DNA of 64,000 nt from Seminavis robusta (taxonomy: Eukaryota > Bacillariophyta > Bacillariophyceae > Naviculales > Naviculaceae): the NCBI GenBank assembly GCA_903772945.1, contig CAICTM010000266.1, forward strand, positions 1 through 64,000, in the 5' to 3' direction. A program made the position numbers and the translations under genes. Positions 52,895-61,529 of this stretch are shown in pieces. The notes under the pieces were generated by a model that was not told where the DNA came from, searched no databases, and saw nothing but the letters and a program-made list of their open reading frames with translations. Each line of letters opens with the position of its first letter. Within the stretch, counting starts at the first letter, position 1.

Positions 52895-54251
52895 ATGGTT
52901 GCCACAAGAAGACAAGCAGATAATAATACTATGCTGGATCATGCCACCATGATGATCACAGTGGCAGATTCTGCCATTTGTGCCAAAATCAACCGCATGA
53001 AACAAATCTGCAAGATGAAAGGGAATCAGACTTGTGCGGATTGTCCTTCCAAGAGACCACTTGGGGTGTCCTTCCTTTCGCGGGACAAGAACAAGAAGAT
53101 GGCTGCTGTCCTCTGCTGCTCTCAATGCATTCGACACCACAAGTTGGGACTGGGGAACCAGACTCGCAAGATCCAGTACTCCAGAATGATACAGGAGTGT
53201 AAGTACAGTACATCAATCGAGCATGCATTAGTCTAGCACAAGACGGATGGATCCACTGTTCTCACAATTCCTCTTTCTTCATACTATGATACATCATGCA
53301 GGGACAACAGAGAACCTGGATACTCTAGAGTACAGTGGAAACAAGATGGTCAACGAACTCTATGAAGCAAAGCTCAGCACTACCAAAGACTTTGACAAAA
53401 ACCATGTCTCACACATGGCTGAGAAAGAATGGAAGCGTCGAGACAAGTTCATCAAGGACAAGTATCAAAAGGGCAGATATTATAAAGGGCCACAAGAAGA
53501 AACAAAGTGGTCTTCCGAAGAAAACATGAAGAGGTCTTCCTCGCTGCCGCTGGTATTGCTCGCTGATGACGAATCTTCTTCATCCTCCTCATCGTCGCAT
53601 GTTTCCACAATGGCGCCGTACCATGAGCAGCGGCAACATCAACATCGTCGTGAAAGCAAAGCAGAGGACAGAAGAGAAGAGTCCAGGTCACGAGTGCGTA
53701 GCATTCTGCAGCGTCAAAGAAGTCGCAGTGAGGGATACAAGGCGAGAAAACGAGAAGGAGCTGATCCTCGTTCCCACCACAAAAGAAGTCAAATCCCCAG
53801 CACTATTTCTCTGCAAGTGGATACGCCCAAGAAGACAGCAGAAAAGACCAGCCACAGTAGCCGTAGCCATCGATCATCGCTTGCACGAAGCAACAACAAC
53901 CACAACCACAACCACAGCAGAAGGCAGGAAGCTCTGGAAGGACGCGCATCTCGCAGAAAACAGGGTGCGCTTACCCGCCGCAGGAGCCGGTCGGAGGGGA
54001 GGAGCGAAAGAGAAAAAGTTTCACATGAACTCAAGAGCCGAAGCGATAGCAGTCTTCTTGGCAGCAGTAGACGCATCAGGCTCAGTGCAACCATGCTTAT
54101 TAATCCTGATCATTCGACGGGAGTTCCAGAAAACTTCAATAAGGTGAACTTCGACGGGCCTGAAAGGTATCGGGAAGCACTCAAGCAAATGGTCCAGCCC
54201 GCAAACACGGAGGCCCCGGTTGTGCGGGGATCTCGAAGGAAAGAATCCTAA
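52895..54251 (+). CDS. ArfGAP-like zinc-finger protein with RS-rich tail (paralogue 1)
   Basis: Exons 52,895-53,198 and 53,302-54,251 flank a 103-bp phase-1 intron (GTAAGT...ATGCAG) that creates the conserved Trp (MIQE-W-TTENLDTLEYSGNK). The product is 417 aa. Residues 44-103 resemble the ArfGAP finger: CADCPSKRPLGVSF, then LCCSQCIRHHKLGLG. The expected CxxC pairs are present, but the gap between them is longer than the usual 16. The arginine finger that should follow (HR in CxxCSGIHR) appears as His-Lys. ENLDTLEYSGNKMVNELYEA fits the following helix. After ~190 the chain is disordered and Arg/Ser-rich (RQRSRSE, RRRSRSE). ArfGAPs speed GTP hydrolysis by Arf in vesicle traffic; this copy may bind without catalysing. 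Confidence 0.75.
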
Positions 54252-54327
54252 TAGTATCACTAACAGGTAACTTAGCATTATTCAATGTCATCGAAATCAT
54301 GTCACAAAATTCTACAGTTAGCTACTG

Positions 54328-55009
54328 CTATGACATACCGGGATCACCTCTCTGGCGTCCGTCTGGGTCTGCCATGGATCGTTCCAGAGCCAACTCTAGC
54401 ATTTCATTCTCTCGCAACTCATACAAGGACATCTTCACGGCCATTGCTAGCATCTCCTTCTCTTGCTCCTCTTCAGCGATCTGCAGAGTGAGCTGAGACC
54501 TACTGCGTTGCTCACGATGAGCTCTTGAATGGGGCACTTTTCTGAACGTCCATCGATATCTGTGCCTTTTTCCACCATCCATGTACTCCTTTCTATTCCC
54601 AAGGTACACATTACTGATTCCATTGCTACGTATGTAATTGCCACTGATATGTCCCATGATTTCCACTGAATATGCTTCGTTTCCAAGTTCGTCAATCCCA
54701 CATTCACAGTTATAGAATGCCCATAGACCAAGCTCTTGACTCGACAGTCGACTTGAGCTTATTGGACACGATATTACGGTCATCTTTGATGGCATAAATA
54801 ATACGATCCTTTACGACGTTCCAGATTTTGGGTGTCGAGCTCAGCTTCAAATAGTTTCTGCCATCAACATTGATGAACCGCGCATCGGCTTGCATGCTAG
54901 ATATCACATAGTTTCCAGTGGGGAGTGGGCACCGTGCCACGAGGCCAGGATTATAGAAAATGGAAGCAGCCGTGGCGTCAGGATAATTCGTACCCCATCG
55001 AGACCGCAT
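54328..55009 (-). CDS. Candidate gene with tandem ubiquitin-interacting motifs, frame broken or tiny intron
   Basis: Two minus-strand frames overlap. The first (55,009 to about 54,740; MRSRWGTNYPDATAAS) has well-formed sequence such as GNYVISSMQADARFINVDG. The second (about 54,770 to 54,328) continues with LGLWAFYNCECGIDELGNEA and YSVEIMGHISGNYI. The frame changes between 54,735 and 54,790. Either a sequencing or real shift, or a very small intron (a GTAATA...TCAAG candidate would be 43 bp) is needed. The C-terminal part ends with two ubiquitin-interacting-motif-like helices, KEMLAMAVKMSLYE and NEMLELALERSMAD, both fitting LxxAΦxxS. Nothing else is recognised. If intact it would be about 220 residues and bind ubiquitin. 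It lies on the strand opposite the two ArfGAP-like genes. Confidence 0.45.
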
Positions 55010-55420
55010 AGTGAACTGCTTGATAAAGAGGTGTGCTTGATAATGAGGATTGCTTGACCCAAGTTGGTTGGTTGGCTTGTTTATGGAAGAGCTGACCTTT
55101 GGGCTCCTACTAGTATCTCCCCATTTGTGGGTCGTTGGGTCCCGGCTACCAGTACACGACTGACAGCACGAGTTTTGGTTTTATTCCAGGATTCAAAAAC
55201 CATTTGGATCAGAAAAATATATAAAAATCCACCGATTTTGACGTTTCCGTCTACTGGTTTTAAGAAAATAATAGTTGTTCTACTAGCAGTTGTGCGTCTG
55301 TTTAGCCCACGCTTGATGCTGCTTTGTGCGGGGAAACTCAGCGTTAATTTTTGGTGGGTGGCCTTGGAGAACCTCTAGAAAATCAAGACTGGGCCGATCA
55401 AGTGTGACTGACAGGGCGTG

Positions 55421-55600
55421 GTACTCACACTGTTTTAGCATGTGAGTATGGGTACTGAGTAGTACTCACAATTCCAAAGTCAAGTGAGTATGGGTACTGG
55501 GTAATACTCACAATTCCCAGGGTCAAGTGAGTACGGGTATCATGTGAGTACAGGTACTTTGTGGGTACTATAGAGTACTCACTGAGTACTCATAAATCAA
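55421..55600. repeat. Left-arm subterminal GTGAGTA/GTACTCAC motif cluster
   Basis: Copies include GTGAGTATGGGTACTGAGTA at 55,442-55,461 and near-copies at about 55,483 and 55,527, alternating with GTACTCAC or ATACTCAC. They can pair with one another, so the arm could fold into stems. Confidence 0.75.
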
Positions 55601-55693
55601 TTAGACTACTTAGGGAAATTATCTAGGTTTTTCTGTTCTGGGCTGGGGGCTCATCATCTTGTTGTAAAGGTCCACCATGGAATCAATACACTG

Positions 55694-55930
55694 TCATAAT
55701 CTCTCTTCACATCTGCTGGCATTTAGCTTGAGGAGATCCTTGTTCCTATTCTTAGCCCATTCTTTTCTTGCATCATTGATGCATTTGCTTGTAGTTCTGG
55801 TGTATGCACTGTTCTTGTAGCAAGAAGGCGCATTTGGAATGTCATGTAAACCTTCTGTCATTGCTAGTTTTCCATCAAACCATGTACAAGAACTGAAAAC
55901 TCTTTCTTGGAAGCCACAAAATACTCACCA
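55694..55930 (-). pseudogene. Open-frame remnant inside the hAT-type element
   Basis: About 75 codons without a stop. Among them are CTWFDGKLAMTEGLHD, CYKNSAYTRTTSKCINDARK and EWAKNRNKDLLKLNASRCEE, ending in TGA at 55,694-55,696. Codon composition looks protein-like. It may be a piece of the parent element's transposase or a captured host exon. I do not recognise a domain. Confidence 0.4.
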
Positions 55931-56130
55931 GTACTCACTGGTACTCACTTCAAGTACTCACCGAAGTACTCACCGAAGATCAAAAAGTACTCAAAATCCG
56001 GAGTCATGTGAGTACGGGTACTGAGTAATACTCACATTTTCTGAGGTCATGTGAGTATGGGTACTGAGTATACTCAGTACTCAGTACCCGTACTCACATC
56101 GAGTACACGCAGCGTGTATTTCATGTGAGT
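55921..56130. repeat. Right-arm subterminal GTGAGTA/GTACTCAC motif cluster
   Basis: Five closely spaced GTACTCAC-type copies at 55,921-55,975, then GTGAGTACGGGTACTGAGTA and GTGAGTATGGGTACTGAGTA at about 56,008 and 56,051, and the mirrored TACTCAGTACCCGTACTCAC at about 56,079-56,098. Confidence 0.75.
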
Positions 56131-56368
56131 CCCACACCCTGGTGACTGATGCTGCGTGCCGAAGTGCGCTGCTTTGGCGCTTTTTCTACCCGTGCCGTAC
56201 TCTTGCCTGCAAGTCGAATTCGTGGGGGCTTACAGTATTGCGTGAAAACTTGAAGGCTCACGATCTTGCAAAATCCACTTTTGTTCAGCCCTTCTGCCCG
56301 GGGCCAATACATGGACTCCCCACAAACCCAACCAGTCGCAATCCCAAACAGAGCAAAGTATAAAGGGC

Positions 56369-57734
56369 ATGTGTACCGCAACAACAACAGAGGCAATGGA
56401 AAGCCGTTCGAGAAGGATGGACTACATGAAACATATTTCCAGGCAACCAGGAAATCAGACCTGTGCGGACTGTCCCGCCAAACGACCCCTCTGGGCTTCC
56501 TTCTTGTTTCGGGATGATGGTCAAAAGATGGCTGTCCTTTGTTGTTCACAGTGCATTCAGCATCACAACTTTGAGCTGGGTGATCAGCAGTGCAAAATCA
56601 AGTACTCCAAAATGATACATGAATGTAAGTAGCCACCAAACATGTGCAGCCTTCTCCTACACGGCAAAGCACTTCTCATAGTTCAATTTCCTTCCGTCTA
56701 TCATCAAAACAGGGACTTTGGAGAACATTGAAACTCTAGAGAAAACTGGGAATAGTGTGGTGAACAAGAGATATGAAGCCAAGCTTACTACCAAAGATTT
56801 TGACAAGAATCTGATCTTGCCAGTTGCAGAGAAGGAATGGAAACGCCGAGCCAAGTTTATCAAGAACAAGTACGAAAAGTGCAAATACCAAGAGGCAAAG
56901 GATGAAATGCCGCAATACGTGTTAATGGACGACTCGTCTTCTTCGGGAAGCCTAGCCAACAGTGGAAGGGAAAGCGCTGCCTTAATGGCACGAACCCAAC
57001 GAAGACGACGCCAAAGTACTACATGCACTTCCAAGTCAGACCATGGACGACAGCCTAGATCGACAATACCGGTACCGGTACGAGATTCCACCATTCAACG
57101 CCAAAGAAGCCGGAGCGAGGAATTCAGAAGAGCAAACTCATCTCTGACTCGTACTCGTAGCAAAAGTGAGCGTCCCATGAGGACTTCTCGGCTGAGCCAA
57201 AACTTGGAGGAGCGCAGTAGCCTTCGAGCACATTCGCACCCCAGCCGTGGCAGCATTACTAAACAGGACGAGCGTGGCAGCCTCCGAGCAACTACGCACC
57301 CCAGCCGTGGAAGCATGAGAAAGCAAGAAAAGCGAGCTTCTACACGAAAACGAAGGCCAAGCACGCGAGAACTGCATCGACGCAGGAGCCGATCCGAAAG
57401 CAGAGGCCAAAGGAAGGGATCACTGGAACCCCATCGTCGCCGTAGCAATAGTGAGAGCCGCCTTGTGGTTGGAAGCAGTGGAAGCGAGTCTACAACCATG
57501 AAAACGAGACGGGAGGAAGCTACTAGCTTTAGCACGACCAAAGTTTGTATTGATCGGTATCGGGATGCATTCAAGAAGCTCACCAATGTTGCTGTTGCCC
57601 CCGAGGCCACGGAGACAAAGATTGTGTCAAGAGGAACGGTTTTAACGATGGAACCTTCCACAAAGGTCCCCAGAACCAGCCATCGGAATCAGCAACTCAA
57701 AACTTGGGAAGGATTCAATGACAAGGCATTTTGA
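56369..57734 (+). CDS. ArfGAP-like zinc-finger protein with RS-rich tail (paralogue 2)
   Basis: Exons 56,369-56,624 and 56,713-57,734 flank an 88-bp phase-1 intron placed exactly as in paralogue 1, so the Trp after MIHE is again made at the splice. The product is 425 aa. The finger is at residues 28-87: CADCPAKRPLWASFLFRD keeps the WAS of true ArfGAPs, and LCCSQCIQHHNFELG follows. The arginine finger position reads Asn. The tail is Arg/Ser-rich and contains a 20-residue tandem repeat (SSLRAHSHPSRGS / GSLRATTHPSRGS) and RRRSRSE motifs shared with paralogue 1. It starts about 220 bp after the right end of the hAT-type element, so the insertion lies close to its promoter. Alternative starts at Met10 and Met17 are possible. 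Confidence 0.75.
57210..57329 (+). repeat. 60-bp tandem repeat, two units, inside ArfGAP-like gene 2
   Basis: 57,210-57,269 and 57,270-57,329 encode ERSSLRAHSHPSRGSITKQD and ERGSLRATTHPSRGSMRKQE. It stays in frame, so it is a coding repeat of recent origin. Confidence 0.8.
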
Positions 57735-58565
57735 AACGAAAGCTGATCTCATTAATAAACTAAACGTTAGCTTTCCTCAAAAGATGTGCTGACAGAAACT
57801 GATGGATTGGAAACAGGCAAGATGGGGTTGCTCATCTGCAGTCGCGTGCATTGGGAACTGGTCCACATTACTCTTTAGCCATCTAGCTATAGACTTTCAA
57901 CCAGCTAGACAGGTCGGTTCTGGGGTCGAGTGTAACCGGCGGTCGATGGCTGAGCAGACATTGGACCGGCAGCTAACGGTTGGATAAAAAAAATGTATCG
58001 AGCAAAAAAGAGGAGGATCGACAAGTATCTCGAAGTCCACCCATGGCTGCATTGGAACCAGCCCTGGATTGATGGGTCTGAGATTCTTCGCATGTGTACT
58101 GTAGAACTTGCATGTGGAGAGCTGGACTTTCAACCAGCAAGACAGGTTCATTTGGTTGAATCGAGTCATTGCTGTGCTGCCCGTTCTGGCTAGCCATTGG
58201 CAAAGCACCATGATCTACCTGATGGAAGAGGCTCCGAAGCCTTCTTTTTGATCAAAACGTCAAAGGACGTCAACGAGGAGAGCACCCTCTTTGTCTACCA
58301 TTCTACACTAACTCAATGTACCAGTCTACCCGCACCGTAATTAGCTAGTAAACCGAATTTAGTCATTTACTTTCGACTGGGTTCTTTGAGCTTGTCTCAG
58401 TATTGATTGTTGTGGCAGGTTCCTAAAAGCGTTGCTCTTGTTTCTGGTCCCTGTGCCAAGAAGTCAGCGTTGCTTTCGTGTTCTCTTTTTAATAACTGGG
58501 TGGCACCACTCAATTTCTGTTCATTCAACTCGCAGCAAAACCATTCCTACCCGTTCCAGTATTGG
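57735..58565. other. Intergenic region with a diverged direct repeat
   Basis: ACTTTCAACCAG[CT]..AGACAGGT occurs at 57,891-57,914 and 58,124-58,147, preceded at similar distance by TGCATTGG(G)AAC. This suggests an old ~230-bp tandem duplication. No gene. Confidence 0.5.
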
Positions 58566-59654
58566 CTAAAGTTTAAATTCCTTTTCATTGGTATACCTCA
58601 ACTGCAAGAATTCGATCATCTTGTTAAAAGTCTTCATAGCAGCAATTTCTGGTGTTGGTGTCAAGTAGAATTTGTCAAGTCTTCCCCCCTCAAATTGGCA
58701 ACCCACTGCAATCTTGGAAGTAATGTGGGTGGGTAGAGCTTTCCTTGCAAGTGCCACGAGCAAGTTAATGCCCGAAGGTGTGTGAAACATTTTGATTTGC
58801 TGGAAGTTCATTGGATAGGACCCATAAAAGTCGCCAAATACATGCCGCCACAGTTTCACATCCATCATGTCGGAATGCAAGCAGTACCCCTCACATTCTG
58901 CAAAGAAAATGACCCCCTTCCGAGTTGCCTCTATATCTGGATTGAGCATGCGGCACAAGTAATGAACAATAAGCAAGGTTGTCCGCATCTTCTCGTGGGT
59001 TTTATACCCGCGAAATTTGGGATTATCAAACACTACCACAAAAGTTTCATCTTCAGCACTGAAGTACACTGAAAGAATTGCACCTGGCCAATACTCTAAC
59101 ATTTTGGTGAATGAGCGCCTGGCCTCTTCGAGTGAATCCTGGATTTTCAGATCCCCCTTGAGTTCCTGCATTACCCACACACGGCGAATGGCCTCGTCTA
59201 CATCATGCTGGACCACAATGGCAAGCTGAGCACATGTGAGATCAGAGACATTGTCAAGTTCTGCAGAGCTCTGGATGTGTTCCCTGATGGCCAAGGCCCA
59301 TTCTCGTTCTTGTTCTGTCAGCTGCATCCGTTTTGGGTCCAGCAGCGGGGGAACTGGTACACGCAGTAGTGACCAGAAACAAGCAGCAGCAGGATTCATA
59401 GGTAAGAATGCTTGTTGCTGCTGTTGCTGCTGTTGGTCTAAATGATCATTTCGAGGGCGGTCATTGTTCCCTTGGGGTTGATTGTTTGTGTTATCATGCG
59501 GTTGTATCATCCTTCTCAATTGTGGTGCTGTTGCTGATAACAGCTTCGGGAAGATGTATCGAACCACCTCGGAAATTAACGGGAAGACCACTTCGAGCGT
59601 AGCTTTATCTACAGTCAGAATTGGGTGGGGGTGGTCGGAGAAATCCAGTGGCAT
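58566..59654 (-). CDS. CRAL-TRIO (Sec14-like) lipid-binding protein
   Basis: 362 aa from ATG 59,654 (MPLDFSDHPHPILTVDKATL); upstream the frame has only GTG. Residues 20-50 are a hydrophobic helix, 74-81 a Gln run, and 110-190 a helical part. The CRAL-TRIO fold spans about 190-345. ILSVYFSAEDETFVVVFDNP comes first, then LLIVHYLCRMLNPDIEATRK. GVIFFAECEGYCLHSDMMD is the central strand, and NFQQIKMFHTPSGINLLVAL the lipid-pocket floor. Sec14-like proteins carry phosphatidylinositol or other small lipids between membranes. The Gln run is encoded by TGC/TTG repeats at about 59,410-59,436 and may vary in length. The start faces the gene at 59,885, only 230 bp away. Confidence 0.75.
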   Translation of the reverse strand: MPLDFSDHPHPILTVDKATLEVVFPLISEVVRYIFPKLLSATAPQLRRMIQPHDNTNNQPQGNNDRPRNDHLDQQQQQQQQAFLPMNPAAACFWSLLRVPVPPLLDPKRMQLTEQEREWALAIREHIQSSAELDNVSDLTCAQLAIVVQHDVDEAIRRVWVMQELKGDLKIQDSLEEARRSFTKMLEYWPGAILSVYFSAEDETFVVVFDNPKFRGYKTHEKMRTTLLIVHYLCRMLNPDIEATRKGVIFFAECEGYCLHSDMMDVKLWRHVFGDFYGSYPMNFQQIKMFHTPSGINLLVALARKALPTHITSKIAVGCQFEGGRLDKFYLTPTPEIAAMKTFNKMIEFLQLRYTNEKEFKL

Positions 59655-59884
59655 TCCGTGTTCCTTGCCAACCGATGACCGGGACTCGACTTGACTCTCT
59701 TGCGGTAGTCGAGTCACGAGTCAGTTTCTTGGCTTCGATACGCGATTTTGCAGCTTCACTGCTTTGAAAGCAATGACAACACCTGGCAACCACCCGAGGA
59801 CAAGAACACACCCTCCTTTGTTGCTATACTTCTACCTGTCGTTTGTCACTGTTTATCTGGTACCTCTTGTTACTTCCGCTTCAA
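59655..59884. promoter_or_regulatory. Short bidirectional promoter region
   Basis: Only 230 bp lie between the start codons of two divergent genes, so both promoters must share it. GAGTC/GACTC repeats (GACTCGACTTGACTC and GTAGTCGAGTCACGAGTC) occupy 59,682-59,722. Confidence 0.5.
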
Positions 59885-60721
59885 ATGAGTGGGACTCTTG
59901 ATGATGATGCTCCAGTCGAAGGCGCTGCCATCAATGAGGCAGAGTCTACAGCTGATCTTGGAGTCAGAGTCTGTATGGTTGCCGCCAACAAACTGTCGGC
60001 TGCCAATATCCCAGCCTGTTCCATTCGCCCGTATTGCCTGTTTGTGGCATGGAATGGTGTCTTGACGTTGGTCTATGAGGGGTTCCCTCCGTCCCTCATT
60101 CAAGCCAAGGAGATTATGTCATCCTCCATTCCCAATCTCAAAAAGGAAAACTTTGGTTCGAAATGGCCGAAAAGTACGCTGGCGGCTGTCTTTGATACAG
60201 CCCCCGAAATGACACTCGCAGAATTGACTCGACTCAAAGATATTTGTGATACGTACAGTCAAAGGATCCAAAGTGGCAACAACCAGGAAGAAAAAGCAAA
60301 GACAGATTCGGCTATCAGCATGGACATTGGGAAAATTTCCGTTGTGGAGTACGACTGTCGAAGCCTGGAAAAGCTCCAGTCTCGTGTGGATGTATCACTT
60401 GCCTGCCACGGACACTCTCCAGCGGGCCCATCGGATGAGCAACAGGCGATCGTCCAATCGGTCGTCAACGAATGGTCTACAGACCTTTCGAACTATCTGC
60501 CCAAGGTCAACGCCCCCGGGTCTCGCATGACTTCCTATCGCCAGCCCATGAGCGGTGCCACTTGTGTCACCTTTTTGGAAATGCCTGAATCGTTGCGTCA
60601 GATACTGGTAGAGTTTCGAATAGCCGTGGATTTGGAATTTCCGGGACGATATTCCTGGTTGGCGGAAAAGTCGTGGCATTGTACCTTGCGGTCCTTGGAC
60701 ACAACTACTGCAAGTCGCTAG
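59885..60721 (+). CDS. Unknown 278-aa protein
   Basis: I start at ATG 59,885 (MSGTLDDDAPVEGAAINE); a TTG 42 bases earlier opens the frame but encodes an unlikely start. There is no signal peptide in this version. The folded part seems to run from residue 27 to 270. It has VCMVAANKLSAANIPACSIR, then CLFVAWNGVLTLVYEGFPPS and ATCVTFLEMPESLRQILVEF. Near the C-terminus WHCTLRSL carries an H-x-T-L element like that of 2H phosphoesterases, but no second copy is evident, so that assignment is not made. No recognised family. Confidence 0.6.
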   Translation: MSGTLDDDAPVEGAAINEAESTADLGVRVCMVAANKLSAANIPACSIRPYCLFVAWNGVLTLVYEGFPPSLIQAKEIMSSSIPNLKKENFGSKWPKSTLAAVFDTAPEMTLAELTRLKDICDTYSQRIQSGNNQEEKAKTDSAISMDIGKISVVEYDCRSLEKLQSRVDVSLACHGHSPAGPSDEQQAIVQSVVNEWSTDLSNYLPKVNAPGSRMTSYRQPMSGATCVTFLEMPESLRQILVEFRIAVDLEFPGRYSWLAEKSWHCTLRSLDTTTASR

Positions 60722-60849
60722 CTAGCTGGAAGCCTGAATGGAAACAAAGCTCCGCCCCATTAACTCTGTGCTTCACAGCTGCTGTACTTGGTTTCATCGA
60801 ATGCCCTGCGATCGAGGCAGACAACAGCGTCCGAACAACTGTGACTGCA
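60722..60849. other. Spacer before the tRNA-like gene
   Basis: 3' flank of the 278-aa gene; CTAGCTAGCT at its start. No other feature. Confidence 0.4.
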
Positions 60850-60923
60850 TCCGTCATGATAGTATGGTGGCTAGTATCCCCGCAGTCCTGCGGGAGACCA
60901 GGGTTCGATTTCCCGTGACGGAG
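60850..60923 (+). tRNA. tRNA-Asp-like gene with unusual 6-base anticodon loop
   Basis: 74 bases. The acceptor stem TCCGTCA/TGACGGA is perfect over 7 bp, with discriminator G. An A-box-like TAGTATGGTGG and a B box GGTTCGATTTC are present. The CCCGC/GCGGG anticodon stem and the AGACC variable loop are those of eukaryotic tRNA-Asp. The anticodon loop reads AGTCCT, six bases instead of seven, so the expected GTC is not framed by the usual T33. The T stem has a mismatch. A TTTT terminator follows at about 60,930. It is probably a decaying or variant tRNA-Asp; it could also be the head of a tRNA-derived SINE, though no SINE tail is seen. Confidence 0.7.
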
Positions 60924-61529
60924 AACTTGTTTTCCACACCTTCCTGCCACCATCTACTAGACTAGTTAGATCCGGTTTTATTAAAATTCTAAAACCCCCC
61001 ATCCCAAGTGTGACTGCGCTTGGTGCCAGCTAGCTAGAGCAATGGAAAACTGGACCTCGACATTGAGATTTTAAAATCAGTCTTGGAAGCAATTACCAAG
61101 AGCACCAAGTCTGGAACACACAACACACACAATTGTTTCGGATCCTAATCGATCCGAGCACCCATCGCCTTGAAATTGTTATCCCCGACTGATGTTCTCG
61201 GTGCCGTGCGGTACATGTGGATCTACATTTACCACTCGTGGTATGAGAGGCAGGCAGTAAGGTACGAGTACGCCATGGAAACGAGAGCAAAAGGGAGAGT
61301 AGTTTGCTTTCAAGGAGTTGATGGCCGAAAACCTTGCCAGGAGCGCCCAAGTTCTGCAGGATGTGGACGAGCAAACCACGACAGCTATCATCTATATCCA
61401 GCAGCCAAAAAGATCAACTTGGACTCTCACAAACTTACAATCTTATTTCAGACTCTCACAAACATACAAATCTGATTTCACAAAAAAAGCCAACCAACTA
61501 AAGGAAACACAAAGAACAGCAACTACAGT
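60924..61529. other. Upstream region of the GRDP gene
   Basis: Includes a Pol III-type T run after the tRNA-like gene and the probable promoter and leader of the GRDP gene. No other gene. Confidence 0.4.

Larger units (their letters stand above)
55404..56149. mobile_element. hAT-type non-autonomous DNA transposon with 8-bp target duplication
   Basis: The element spans 55,412-56,141. Its ends are inverted repeats: CAGGGCGTGGTACTCACA on the left is matched by the complement of the right end, CAGGGTGTGGGACTCACA (2 differences in 18). A perfect 8-bp direct repeat, GTGACTGA, flanks it at 55,404-55,411 and 56,142-56,149. An 8-bp duplication with CAGGG ends is the hallmark of the hAT superfamily. 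Both arms carry many subterminal GTGAGTA[CT] / GTACTCAC motifs in both orientations, as expected for transposase binding sites. No full transposase is present. The middle holds a ~75-codon open remnant on the minus strand (about 55,694-55,930). The intact target duplication suggests a recent insertion. Confidence 0.85.

Noticed and set aside
53566-54147. 193-codon alternative frame inside ArfGAP-like gene 1
   Set aside because: It overlaps the RS-rich exon, and only the main frame joins the zinc finger through the conserved splice.
59885-60721. Assignment of the 278-aa protein to 2H phosphoesterases
   Set aside because: Only one H-x-T-L element is visible; the family needs two.
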